This document shows positions 8,559-16,622 of a DNA stretch of 36,941 nucleotides, one piece after another. The stretch comes from Acidiferrobacterales bacterium (lineage in GTDB: Bacteria > Pseudomonadota > Gammaproteobacteria > Acidiferrobacterales > Sulfurifustaceae). The notes beneath the pieces were generated by a model. It ran no database searches. It saw only the letters and a program-made list of their open reading frames with translations, and was not told where the DNA came from. The DNA is taken from contig CAKKRZ010000019.1 of NCBI GenBank assembly GCA_919902925.1, positions 1-36,941 on the forward strand, read 5' to 3'. The first letter of the stretch is position 1; the number at the start of each line of letters is the position of its first letter. Position numbers and translations under genes: made by a program.

Positions 8559-9131
8559 TCAATTTCGGCCGACGGGCATCACCCGCACTAGAACCCCGAA
8601 GCGGGGGTGATCGAAGTAGTGAATCTCCTGCAAGCGGATGCGGCGATGTTCCTGCAAGCGGAACACCGGCGTCTTGGCGTCGTCGGGACGATCAAGGCGC
8701 AGCTTATCGCTGCCCAGGGCGAGATTCAGATCCAGGTACAACGAGCGGCTGAGTTGATAAACATGCACCACGCCGTCGAGCGTCTGTCCGCTGTCTTGCA
8801 GGCGAACCGGTTTGGAATCGCTCTTGACCTGTCCCAGCTGGGTCCAGTGGCGATGTGCCAGCAGGCGATGCTTGCCGTCCTTGACCAGCTTGGCGCCGGC
8901 CCGCCCGAGCGTGCTGGTCTCCGAACCCGCGCTGGTTTCCTGGCCGGCTTGACGCAGTTCTGTGACCAGATCCGACAGATCGGTTTTGACCCACACCTCG
9001 CCACCCTCGAGGTCGGGCAGGCGATGTTCGATCACCAGCACCTCGACGTTGTAGTACGTGTCCTTGGAGGCGGCGCCGGCCAAGCCAGCGAACAGGAGGA
9101 TGGACAGAAACAGGGTGGTCAGGCGGGTCAT
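8559..9131 (-). CDS. csiV: CsiV-family protein, exported
   Basis: A 190-residue protein with a clear signal peptide (MTRLTTLFLSILLFAGLAGA, cleavage near AGA-ASK). Mature start YYNVEVLVIEH and C-terminal end RRIRLQEIHYFDHPRFGVLVRV are characteristic of the CsiV family, whose founding Pseudomonas member is a periplasmic peptidoglycan-binding protein tied to acylase function. In many gammaproteobacteria the gene neighbours mfd, which supports the call. The ATG at 9131 is picked because the signal peptide begins there. The frame is open much further upstream, but that part overlaps def on the other strand. It is divergent from def, with 63 bases between their starts. Confidence 0.82.
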   Translation of the reverse strand: MTRLTTLFLSILLFAGLAGAASKDTYYNVEVLVIEHRLPDLEGGEVWVKTDLSDLVTELRQAGQETSAGSETSTLGRAGAKLVKDGKHRLLAHRHWTQLGQVKSDSKPVRLQDSGQTLDGVVHVYQLSRSLYLDLNLALGSDKLRLDRPDDAKTPVFRLQEHRRIRLQEIHYFDHPRFGVLVRVMPVGRN

Positions 9132-9194
9132 GCGATGTCCTTGTCGATTCGCGCTATTATGAACGAATCTGAATCTTGCCGCGACCCGCGCACC

Positions 9195-9713
9195 ATGACC
9201 GTTCGACGTGTCCTGAAGATGGGCGACCCGTTGCTGTACCGGCGGGCCGATCCCGTGCCGAATCTTGATACCCCGGAATTGCATGCCCTGATCCAGGACA
9301 TGTTCGATACCATGCATGCGCTCAACGGCGCCGGCCTGGCCGCGCCGCAGATCGGCGCATCGCAACGCGTGGTCATCTTCGAGGTCAGTGCCAACTCCCG
9401 TTACCCGGACGTGGAGACGGTGCCCACCACCGTGCTGATCAATCCCGTGCTCGCACCGATCGGTGATGAGATGGAAGAGGGCTGGGAAGGTTGTCTCAGC
9501 GTGCCCGGGCTGCGCGGCCGCGTCAGCCGGCATCAACACCTGCGCTACACCGGCTTCGACGCCATGGGAAACCCGATCGATCGCACCGTCAGCGGATTCC
9601 ACGCCCGCGTCGTCCAGCACGAGTGCGATCACCTCGACGGCATCCTCTACCCGATGCGGCTGGCCGATATCCGCCTGCTCGGTTTCGAGGACGCGCTGTT
9701 CCCCGATTTATAA
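9195..9713 (+). CDS. def: peptide deformylase
   Basis: Removes the N-formyl group from nascent proteins; a metal enzyme of the cytoplasm. All three motifs are intact: GAGLAAPQIG, EGCLSVPG with metal-ligand Cys at about residue 100, and HECDH at about residues 142-146 supplying two His ligands and the catalytic Glu. Length is 172 residues. ATG 9195 gives MTVRRVLKMGDP, the expected opening (compare MAVREVLxMGDP in relatives). An upstream in-frame ATG at 9159 would add 12 unconserved residues. The stop codon lies in a 6-base overlap with the 3' end of mfd on the opposite strand. It is not next to fmt, so it may be an additional deformylase rather than the fmt-linked copy. Confidence 0.95.
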   Translation: MTVRRVLKMGDPLLYRRADPVPNLDTPELHALIQDMFDTMHALNGAGLAAPQIGASQRVVIFEVSANSRYPDVETVPTTVLINPVLAPIGDEMEEGWEGCLSVPGLRGRVSRHQHLRYTGFDAMGNPIDRTVSGFHARVVQHECDHLDGILYPMRLADIRLLGFEDALFPDL

Positions 9714-12700
9714 AGGTGTGAGGCCGTCCAGGAATTCGTTGATAGACCTCAGGCGTGAGTCGGGATCAGGCATGTCGGCCGTGATGCGGATGCGGTTTGG
9801 ACCGTCGAGGCGGTAGCGGCGTGGTGCCGATTGCATCAGTTTCATCACCGAAGCGGGATCAACGCTCGGTTTTTCTGTAAAGTCGATACGGGCACCCTTT
9901 GGACCGGCATCGATGCGGCGGATACCGAATGGTTCGGCGCGCAGCTTGAGTGCCGTGGCGGCAAAGAGCAGCTTGCTTTCCGATGGCAGGCGCCCGAAGC
10001 GGTCGACGATCTCCTCCTCCAGTGCCGTCAATGCCTCGTGATCGCGGGCGGCGGCGATACGTTTGTAGAGGACCAGGCGCAAGTGTACGTCCGCCAGGTA
10101 GTCGTCCGGCAGCAGGGTCGGGACGTGCAGGTTGACCTCCAGGCCGCGCGGTGCGGCGGCGTCGATATCCGGTAAGCGACCTTCGCGCAGTGAACGCAGC
10201 GCGCGGTCGAGCAATTCAGCGTAGAGCGAGAATCCCACTTCGTCGATCACGCCGCTTTGTGATTCGCCGAGCAGTTCGCCGGCCCCGCGGATTTCAAGAT
10301 CGTGCGAGGCCAGCGCAAATCCGGCGCCCAGGTCTTCCAGCGCAGCGATCGCCTCCAGGCGTTTGCGGGCGTCATTGCTGATCGCCTTCCAGCCGGGGAT
10401 CATCAGATAGGCGTAGGCGCGGTGGCGCGAGCGGCCGACGCGCCCGCGCAACTGATGTAGTTGCGCCAGGCCGAAGGCGTCGGCGCGCTCGATGATCATG
10501 GTGTTGGCAGTCGGCACGTCGATCCCGGATTCGATGATGGTCGAACACACCAGGATGTTGAAGCGCTGGTGATAGAAATCCACCATGATGTGCTCCAGCT
10601 CGCGTTCCGGCAGTTGCCCGTGCGCCACGCGTATCTCGGCCTCCGGCACCAGCTTGCGCAACTGCTCCGCGGCGCGCTCGATCGTGCGCACCTCGTTGTG
10701 CAGGTAGTACACCTGTCCGCCGCGCCGGATTTCGCGCAAACAGGCCTCGCGGATCAGGCTCTCGCTGCGTTCGCTGACCAGCGTCTTGATGGACAGCCGG
10801 CCCTCCGGTGCCTGGGCGATGATAGAGATTTCACGCATGCCCGCCAGCGACAGGTTGAGCGTGCGCGGAATCGGTGTGGCACTGAGGGCCAGTACGTCAA
10901 CCTCAGCACGCAACTGTTTGAGGCGCTCCTTCTGGCGGACTCCGAAACGATGTTCTTCGTCGATGATGACCAGCCCGAGGTCATGAAAGCGGATGTCGGG
11001 TTGCAACAGGCGGTGGGTGCCGATGACGATGTCGACGGTGCCCGCGGCCAGGGCTTCGATGGCGCGACGTTCCTCCGCCGGGCTGCGAAAGCGCGACAGC
11101 AGTTCCACCCGTGCGGTGTGTTTCCCATCCCGTGCCATGGGCACGGCCGCGAAGCGTTCCTGAAAATTCTCGAAGTGCTGGCTGGCCAGCAGGGTGGTCG
11201 GTACTAGCACGGCGACCTGCCGCTGGTCTTGCACGGCGAGAAAGGCGGCGCGCATGGCGACCTCGGTCTTGCCGAAACCCACATCGCCGCACACCAGCCG
11301 GTCCATGGGTTTCGCCGTCTCCATATCGATCAATACATCGTCGATGGCCTTGGCCTGGTCGGGTGTCTCCTCGAAAGGAAAGGCTTCCGCGAAGGTTTCG
11401 TAGTGGGCATCGCGTCCGCGAAAGGCGTGCCCCTGGCGGGCCGCGCGCAGTGCCTGCACTTCCAGTAACTCCACTGCCGCATCATGGGCTTTTTGCAGTG
11501 CCTGGCGACGTGCCTTTTCCCAGGCATCGCCGCCCAGTTTATGGAGCGGGGCGTGTTCCGGATCAGTGCCCGTGTAGCGGCTGACGAGGTGCAGCGACAG
11601 CACCGGCACGTAGAGTTTGTCGCCGTCCGCGTATTCGATGGTGAGAAATTCACACGGGCCGTCGCCGATGGGATCGAGGCGAGGGCCACGCGACAGGGAT
11701 GTCGCGTCTGTGGATTCGCCGACGTCGATGGTCTGCAAGCCGAGGTAACGGCCTACGCCGTGTTCTTCGTGAACCACGGGATCGCCAACCTTGAGTTCGG
11801 CAAGACTGCGGATGATGGCCGCCGGGTCGCGGGCCAGCGAGGTGGCGCGCCGGCGTTTCTGGGTTGCGCGCTCGCCGTGCCACTGGGGCTCGGCGATTAC
11901 TTCCATGTTCTCGGACGGCAATCGCAGCCCCTTCTCGAGTTCGGCGGAAGTTATGGCCAGCGGCGCAGTTCCATCCCGGAACGCCTGCCAGTCGCGGATG
12001 TCGTCGACCACAATGCCGCGCTCGGTGAGCAGCCCGCGCAGCGTCTCTCGCCGGCCAGGGCTTTCCGCCACCAGCAGGGTGCGCGGTCCGGGGTTTCTCA
12101 GTCGCTCGACCAGGCGCCGGTAGGGCGTGGCCACGTGCATATCCGCCGGGTAGGTGGTCGGAGGCGGGCAATCGTATTCGATTATCCGATCGCCAGTTGT
12201 TGTTGTCTCGCGCAGTTCTAGCAATGTGACTCGCGGGCGGTCGGAGAATCGTCCGGCCAGATCGGCCGCCGGCAGGAACAGTTCCGCCGGCGGCAGGCAG
12301 GGCCGCTCCCGATCGTGGCGCAGGATGGAATATCGCTCCGCGGTTTCACGTTCGAAGGTCTCGGCCGCCGCCTCCAGGGCGTCGTCCAGCAGCCACAGGG
12401 CGTTGGCTGGCAGATAGTCGAAGAATGTCGTCAGCTGCTCGTAAAACAGTGGCAGATAGAACTCGATGCCGGTAGGCGCCATGCCCTTGCTGACCTCGCG
12501 GTACAGCGACACCTTCTGCGGGTCGCCCTCGAAGCGCGCGCGGAAGCCCTGCCGGAAAGTCTGGATGGCGACTTCGGTGAGCGGGAACTCTCGCGCCGGC
12601 AGCAGTCGCACCCGCGGCAGGTGACGTCCCGAGCGTTGGGTGGCGGGGTCGAATTCACGGATCGACTCAATACGATCGTCCAGGAGGTCGAGGCGAAAGG

Positions 12701-13244
12701 GGGTGGCGGAGCCCATGGGGTAGAGATCGATGATCCCCCCACGCACGGCGAATTCGCCCGGTTCCATGACTTGCGAAACCGACTGGTAGGCGGCCAACAC
12801 CAGCTGCTCGCGAAATCGATCCAGATCCAGGTGTGTGCCGGTGTCGAGCACCAGGCTGTGCGACATGACGTGCTCGACCGGCGGCAGCCGGTAGAGGAGC
12901 GTCGTGGCCTGGGCGAGCACAATGCCGCGCGTCAACCGGGGCAGGGCGTGCAGACAGGCGAGACGCTGCGAGGTGATGTCCGGGTGCGGGGAAACGTTGT
13001 CGTAGGGCAGGCATTCCCAGTCCGGGAATGCCTGGATCGGCAGATCGGTGCCGGATGCGTAGAAACGGATCTCCTCTTCCAGAGTCTGAAGAATTTGAGC
13101 GTTGCGGCCGATGACCAGCAGCGGTCCCGGATGGCGGCCAGCCGCGGCGACAATGGCCAATCCCCGGCCGCTGCCGTACAGACCGCTCCAGGTCAGGGGT
13201 TCGCTGGGGCTGGCCGGCAGAAGCGGGTTAAGCGGCGAATTCAC
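9708..13244 (-). CDS. mfd: transcription-repair coupling factor, with a repeat-encoded insert
   Basis: Removes RNA polymerase stalled at DNA damage and recruits UvrA. The 1178 residues include the UvrB-like N-terminal region, the RNA-polymerase-interacting (CarD-like) domain around residues 490-560 (VGDPVVHEEHGVGRYLGL ... KLYVPV), and the RecG-like translocase. The translocase has Walker A GDVGFGKTE near 652-660 and DEEH near 760; it ends with the regulatory TRCF domain. Within the RID, residues about 511-528 (TSLSRGPRLDPIGDG and flanks) are extra relative to other Mfd proteins, and their DNA is a copy of the hairpin repeat found again at 24791-25028. The start is GTG 13244; no strong ribosome site is visible. 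Divergent from a CarD-family gene; the 3' end overlaps def by 6 bases. Confidence 0.97.
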   Translation of the reverse strand: MNSPLNPLLPASPSEPLTWSGLYGSGRGLAIVAAAGRHPGPLLVIGRNAQILQTLEEEIRFYASGTDLPIQAFPDWECLPYDNVSPHPDITSQRLACLHALPRLTRGIVLAQATTLLYRLPPVEHVMSHSLVLDTGTHLDLDRFREQLVLAAYQSVSQVMEPGEFAVRGGIIDLYPMGSATPFRLDLLDDRIESIREFDPATQRSGRHLPRVRLLPAREFPLTEVAIQTFRQGFRARFEGDPQKVSLYREVSKGMAPTGIEFYLPLFYEQLTTFFDYLPANALWLLDDALEAAAETFERETAERYSILRHDRERPCLPPAELFLPAADLAGRFSDRPRVTLLELRETTTTGDRIIEYDCPPPTTYPADMHVATPYRRLVERLRNPGPRTLLVAESPGRRETLRGLLTERGIVVDDIRDWQAFRDGTAPLAITSAELEKGLRLPSENMEVIAEPQWHGERATQKRRRATSLARDPAAIIRSLAELKVGDPVVHEEHGVGRYLGLQTIDVGESTDATSLSRGPRLDPIGDGPCEFLTIEYADGDKLYVPVLSLHLVSRYTGTDPEHAPLHKLGGDAWEKARRQALQKAHDAAVELLEVQALRAARQGHAFRGRDAHYETFAEAFPFEETPDQAKAIDDVLIDMETAKPMDRLVCGDVGFGKTEVAMRAAFLAVQDQRQVAVLVPTTLLASQHFENFQERFAAVPMARDGKHTARVELLSRFRSPAEERRAIEALAAGTVDIVIGTHRLLQPDIRFHDLGLVIIDEEHRFGVRQKERLKQLRAEVDVLALSATPIPRTLNLSLAGMREISIIAQAPEGRLSIKTLVSERSESLIREACLREIRRGGQVYYLHNEVRTIERAAEQLRKLVPEAEIRVAHGQLPERELEHIMVDFYHQRFNILVCSTIIESGIDVPTANTMIIERADAFGLAQLHQLRGRVGRSRHRAYAYLMIPGWKAISNDARKRLEAIAALEDLGAGFALASHDLEIRGAGELLGESQSGVIDEVGFSLYAELLDRALRSLREGRLPDIDAAAPRGLEVNLHVPTLLPDDYLADVHLRLVLYKRIAAARDHEALTALEEEIVDRFGRLPSESKLLFAATALKLRAEPFGIRRIDAGPKGARIDFTEKPSVDPASVMKLMQSAPRRYRLDGPNRIRITADMPDPDSRLRSINEFLDGLTPL
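11662..11713 (-). repeat. hairpin repeat copy inside mfd coding sequence
   Basis: Shares 12 and then 13 consecutive identical bases, split by one difference, with the intergenic copy at 24791-24851, followed by the same hairpin position. Here the hairpin arms are CGCGACA / TGTCGCG around GGGA, a perfect 7-pair stem (11689-11706). The intergenic copies have different stem bases that also pair. It reads in frame through mfd and encodes an extra loop. Confidence 0.75.
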
Positions 13245-13359
13245 AGGGCGTAAGCATCATGGCGGGCAGAAAAATATGCGAAATACCGTCGTTTTTTGTT
13301 CATTAGAATCTGCTAATTTTACCCGTTCTTGTGCCGCGACATCGAGCGATGAAAAATGC

Positions 13360-13388
13360 TTGTCACACAATGGGGTTATCTGCATAAT
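13360..13388 (+). promoter_or_regulatory. sigma-70-type promoter for the CarD-family gene
   Basis: TTGTCA (13360-13365), a 17-base spacer, then CATAAT (13383-13388). It sits about 66 bases upstream of the GTG start in the 210-base divergent region with mfd. Upstream, ATTAG / CTAAT (13302-13306 and 13313-13317) form a short inverted repeat that could be an operator; this is weak. Confidence 0.5.
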
Positions 13389-13454
13389 CTCATGCAAAGC
13401 AGTAAAAGACATCTCTAACTGTCGTATCGGGCTTCGTAGGCAAGGGAGGCAGCA

Positions 13455-13964
13455 GTGACAGTCAAGCGCGCAAAGTTCAAGGTCGGCGATTCTATTTTCT
13501 ACCCGTCGGCCGGTGTCGGTGTCATCAAGGCCCTCGAGGACGTGATCACGGGTGCGGAGCTGGAGCCCTGCTATGTCATCTCATTCCCCGAATCCAAGAT
13601 GGTCATCAAGATTCCCAAGGCTAACATCGAGAAGAACGGCATTCGTCCGTTGCTCGACACCCGCAAGCTCAAAGAGCTGTTCAAGATACTGTCTTCGCGG
13701 AGCCGTCGCCGTGCCACCACCGGCAACTGGACCGAGCGCTGCAAACAGCTTGAACGCAAGATCAACTCCGGTTCCCATCTTGAGTTGGGCGAGGTGGTCC
13801 GCGACCTGGCCCGCTGGAAAAAACAATCCGGCCTGTCATTCGAAGAGTCCATGTTGTTCGAAACTGCCTGTGGTTATCTGGTGCGCGAGGTGGCGGCGGT
13901 GCAGGGCATCGGTCCCGAGGTTGCGCGCGATCGCATCTACGGCTTCATCGGCCTGCGTTCCTGA
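13455..13964 (+). CDS. CarD-family transcriptional regulator
   Basis: A 169-residue protein of the CarD/CdnL/TRCF family. Residues about 5-65 form the RNA-polymerase-interacting Tudor-like domain (FKVGDSIFYPSAGVGVIKAL, then CYVISFPESKMVIKIPKAN). The rest is helical (ELFKILSSRSRRRATTGNW ... LARWKKQSGLSFEESMLFETA), as in CdnL/CarD, where a conserved Trp wedges the open promoter; a Trp is present in TGNW near residue 95. Such proteins bind the RNA polymerase beta lobe and stabilise open complexes at rRNA and other promoters. Start GTG 13455 has GGGAGG 5 bases upstream. It is divergent from mfd, whose RID is the homologous domain. ispD follows after 23 bases; CarD next to ispD is seen in other bacteria too. 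Confidence 0.92.
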   Translation: MTVKRAKFKVGDSIFYPSAGVGVIKALEDVITGAELEPCYVISFPESKMVIKIPKANIEKNGIRPLLDTRKLKELFKILSSRSRRRATTGNWTERCKQLERKINSGSHLELGEVVRDLARWKKQSGLSFEESMLFETACGYLVREVAAVQGIGPEVARDRIYGFIGLRS

Positions 13965-13987
13965 CGCCTCGCCCAGCTCTTCCCGCC

Positions 13988-14695
13988 ATGTCCCGTTCCG
14001 GAATCTGGGCCTGTGTACCGGCGGCCGGTTCAGGGGCGCGGATGCAGTCTTCCGTTCCCAAGCAGTATCTCTCCCTTCTCGGCCGTCCAGTGCTCTGGCG
14101 CACACTGGAGCGCCTGTGCGCCTGTCAGAGCGTTGCCGGGGTCATGGTGGGGTATGCCCCGGGCGATCCTCATTGGGCGTCGCTGACGGGCCTGCTCGGC
14201 GGTCTGACGAAGCCCGTTGTGGCCTGTGAGGGCGGTAGCCGCCGGGCCGACACGGTGCTGAACATGCTCAAGGCCCTGGCTGGGCGGGTGGCGGATGAAG
14301 ACTGGGTGCTGGTCCATGACGCGGTCCGGCCCTGTGTGCGGGTCGAGGATATCGACCGACTGGTGCAGGAGGCAGGCGGGACGGCGGATGGCGGCTTGCT
14401 GGCCCTGCCGGTTGCCGATACCGTGAAGCGGACCGATGCCGGTGGGCGTGTCACGGAGACCGTGCCGCGCGCCGGCCTGTGGCGGGCGCTGACGCCGCAA
14501 ATGTTCCGCCTCGGGCGGTTGCGCGAGGCGCTGGAACGGACCGTGAAAATGAACCTGGAAATCACCGACGAGGCCATGGCCATCGAGCTGACCGGCGGAC
14601 ACCCGCGGGTCGTGGCCTGCCACCCGGACAATCTGAAGATCACCCACCCGGGCGACCTCGCCCTCGCCGAGCTCTATCTCAAACAGCAGACATGA
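13988..14695 (+). CDS. ispD: 2-C-methyl-D-erythritol 4-phosphate cytidylyltransferase
   Basis: Third step of the non-mevalonate isoprenoid pathway: MEP + CTP to CDP-methylerythritol. The 235-residue protein opens with [22 protein letters not shown] (CTP-binding loop with Arg and Lys), then [22 protein letters not shown] (metal Asp), [10 protein letters not shown] and [10 protein letters not shown]. The C-terminal half has [13 protein letters not shown] and [18 protein letters not shown] 13988 follows the CarD gene closely. Its stop overlaps the ispF start (ATGATG), so the two pathway genes are coupled. Confidence 0.96.
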   Translation: MSRSGIWACVPAAGSGARMQSSVPKQYLSLLGRPVLWRTLERLCACQSVAGVMVGYAPGDPHWASLTGLLGGLTKPVVACEGGSRRADTVLNMLKALAGRVADEDWVLVHDAVRPCVRVEDIDRLVQEAGGTADGGLLALPVADTVKRTDAGGRVTETVPRAGLWRALTPQMFRLGRLREALERTVKMNLEITDEAMAIELTGGHPRVVACHPDNLKITHPGDLALAELYLKQQT

Positions 14696-15174
14696 TGCGC
14701 GTCGGTCACGGATACGATGTGCATGCCCTCGCCGCCGGCCGGCGACTGGTGCTGGGTGGCGTGGAGATCCCGCACACGCGAGGGTTGCTGGGTCATTCCG
14801 ACGCCGATGTGCTGATTCACGCTGTGTGTGATGCCTGCCTGGGCGCTGCCGCGCTGGGCGATATCGGTCGGCACTTCCCGGATACGGATCCGACCTACCG
14901 CGACATCGACAGCCGCCGGTTATTGCGCGCCGTGCGCGACAAGCTTCTGGCGGCCGGATGGCGCGTGTCGAACATCGACGCCACGATCGTGGCCCAGGCA
15001 CCGATGCTGGCGCCGCACTTGCCGGCCATGACCGCCAACCTGGCCGCCGATCTCGGCGTCGATGTTGGACAGGTGAACGTCAAGGCCACGACCACCGAGA
15101 AACTCGGCTTCGCCGGGCGCGAGGAGGGCATCGCGGTGCATGCGGTGGCGCTGATCGCCCGCCAGCCAGAATAG
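14692..15174 (+). CDS. ispF: 2-C-methyl-D-erythritol 2,4-cyclodiphosphate synthase
   Basis: Fifth step of the MEP pathway; cyclises CDP-ME-2-phosphate with release of CMP. The 160 residues include the metal ligands in GHGYDVHAL (DxH at residues 9-11) and the [18 protein letters not shown] segment, then [29 protein letters not shown], and the CMP-binding end [19 protein letters not shown]. The start is the first of two adjacent ATGs, 14692 or 14695, overlapping the ispD stop. All key residues are present. Confidence 0.96.
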   Translation: MMRVGHGYDVHALAAGRRLVLGGVEIPHTRGLLGHSDADVLIHAVCDACLGAAALGDIGRHFPDTDPTYRDIDSRRLLRAVRDKLLAAGWRVSNIDATIVAQAPMLAPHLPAMTANLAADLGVDVGQVNVKATTTEKLGFAGREEGIAVHAVALIARQPE

Positions 15175-15178
15175 ATTT

Positions 15179-15670
15179 ATGTTTTATCTCGATTTATTCA
15201 GGGAGCTTGAGGCAAAAAAAGTCCGCTATCTGCTGGTCGGCGGTCTCGCCGTCAACCTGCATGGTGTCCCGCGGACCACGATGGACGTCGATCTGATCGT
15301 AGCGCTCGACCACAAGAACCTGGAAGCCCTGATTGCCACAGCACAGGAACTGAAGCTCAAACCCGTGGCTCCGGTGAACCTTCGCGATCTGGCCGATCCC
15401 GTCAAACGCCAGGAATGGGCATCACAGAAACACATGGTGGTCTTCGCGCTGCACGCCACCGTCAACCAGGGTCCGACTCTCGACATCCTGATCGAACCGG
15501 GACTGGATATCGAGGCCGCGCTGGGAAGGGCTGTGTGGCGAGACGTGCAGGGCATTCAGGTGCCGCTGGCATCGGTATCGGACCTGATCCAGTTAAAGGA
15601 ACAAAGCGGCCGCGCACAGGATCTGGCCGATATCGAACATCTGCGCCGGATCGAAGGGAAACCGCTATAG
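15179..15670 (+). CDS. nucleotidyltransferase-fold protein (AbiEii/DUF6036-like), putative toxin-like
   Basis: A 163-residue protein with the polymerase-beta nucleotidyltransferase signature: YLLVGGLAVNLHG (about residues 18-30) followed by RTTMDVDLIV with the DxD pair. This arrangement is typical of AbiEii-like and related minimal nucleotidyltransferases, some of which are toxins that modify tRNA or other targets. The C-terminal helix VPLASVSDLIQLKEQSGRAQDLADIEHL resembles the family's usual ending (KxxxxRxxDxxDI). ATG 15179 is 4 bases after ispF. A 74-residue protein follows after 8 bases, and the two are probably one unit. The biochemical target is unknown. Confidence 0.8.
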   Translation: MFYLDLFRELEAKKVRYLLVGGLAVNLHGVPRTTMDVDLIVALDHKNLEALIATAQELKLKPVAPVNLRDLADPVKRQEWASQKHMVVFALHATVNQGPTLDILIEPGLDIEAALGRAVWRDVQGIQVPLASVSDLIQLKEQSGRAQDLADIEHLRRIEGKPL

Positions 15671-15678
15671 TTATCCCC

Positions 15679-15903
15679 ATGCAGAAACCATCTTCCGTGC
15701 CCTGCATCGATCAGTCAAAAGGCGGTTTTGCCTACTACGTGAGTGATGAGCAACTGGCGGCGTATGCGCGCTTGACGCCGTACGAACGTCTCTGCTGGCT
15801 GGATGAGATACGGATGTTTACCCTGCTGGCCAGAACCCCGGAAACGGCGGAGCGCCAGGAACGGCTGCGTCGCGGCGAGACCATTGTGCCACTGGCCGAC
15901 TGA
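15679..15903 (+). CDS. small protein paired with the nucleotidyltransferase
   Basis: A 74-residue protein without a named domain that I can recognise. Its middle part, LAAYARLTPYERLCWLDEIRMF, with a P-x-E-R-L-x-W-L-D-E pattern, recurs in small genes next to nucleotidyltransferase-like genes. The C-terminus RLRRGETIVPLAD is short and charged. No signal peptide or membrane segment. Start ATG 15679 gives the full conserved part. Because it lies 8 bases downstream of a putative toxin-like enzyme, an antitoxin or adaptor role is a reasonable guess only. Confidence 0.65.
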   Translation: MQKPSSVPCIDQSKGGFAYYVSDEQLAAYARLTPYERLCWLDEIRMFTLLARTPETAERQERLRRGETIVPLAD

Positions 15904-15955
15904 CCATACCTATCTCCGATCAGGGCTTACTTTTCCTGGAATGGGGTGAATGCGC

Positions 15956-16621
15956 ATGGCCAAGTTCTGGATGCTGGTGGTCCCCCTGTTTTCTGCTGCC
16001 ATCGCCTTCGCCGCCGATACAACCACGAACTACCCACGCAACCCTGTGGCCGGAGAGAAGGTTTGGGTCAACCCGGCCGCTGAAGGGGAATTTACGCGCG
16101 CCAGTTTCGGCATTGTCTGTCATAGCGGCATGTCCGTAACGATGCCGAAACCGGAAGAGGTAGCCAAAGCAACGGAGCGGGTTGGTCGCTGCCTGCGCAT
16201 CGGGCCGATCTCGGTGGGTGATACGCGCGCCACGATCGAAGCCAGCCTGGGGCGGCCGATCAGGTCTATTCCGCAGCCACAGGACGCCACGGCGGATTTC
16301 TACCCAGTTCGGTGGGAACGGTTACCCGATGGCCAACAACGTCTGGCCGTCTACTGGGTCATATTTTTTCGAGAGGGCCGGACGGTTGCTGTGCAGTTGA
16401 CTGGAGATGCTTATGACGGCGCCGTATTTTCCTCTGTTCGCCTCGGTGATCCTGCGGAGAAGATATCTGCCCGATTTGGCGAACCCTCTTCACGACAGGA
16501 AGTTCCATCGATCGGTGCCACTCTCTGGAAGTACTGGAGCTACCCATTCACTTTCGAGGTAAAAAACGGGAAGGTTTACTCCATGCAAGTGAGAGAATAT
16601 CGCGGTCCGGCCAACCGCTGA
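15956..16621 (+). CDS. exported protein of unknown function with two BamE-like motifs
   Basis: A 221-residue protein with a signal peptide (MAKFWMLVVPLFSAAIAFAA-DTT). After an N-terminal region with two cysteines (about residues 55 and 79), it carries two similar segments: VGDTRATIEASLGRP (about 87-101) and LGDPAEKISARFGEP (about 163-177). Each is a 'low-Gly, helix, GxP' pattern like that of SmpA/BamE-type repeats and is followed by beta-strand sequence. The function is not known. ATG 15956 is preferred because GGGGTG lies 7 bases upstream; ATG 15950 would add two residues. The next gene, for a membrane protein with an HEAGH motif, starts one base after this stop, so they are probably made and used together. 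Confidence 0.65.
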   Translation: MAKFWMLVVPLFSAAIAFAADTTTNYPRNPVAGEKVWVNPAAEGEFTRASFGIVCHSGMSVTMPKPEEVAKATERVGRCLRIGPISVGDTRATIEASLGRPIRSIPQPQDATADFYPVRWERLPDGQQRLAVYWVIFFREGRTVAVQLTGDAYDGAVFSSVRLGDPAEKISARFGEPSSRQEVPSIGATLWKYWSYPFTFEVKNGKVYSMQVREYRGPANR

Positions 16622-16622
16622 A

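Noticed and set aside
8607-9158. Long upstream extension of def on the plus strand
   Set aside because: It is antisense to csiV, whose signal peptide and conserved end are clear; def homology begins at 9195.
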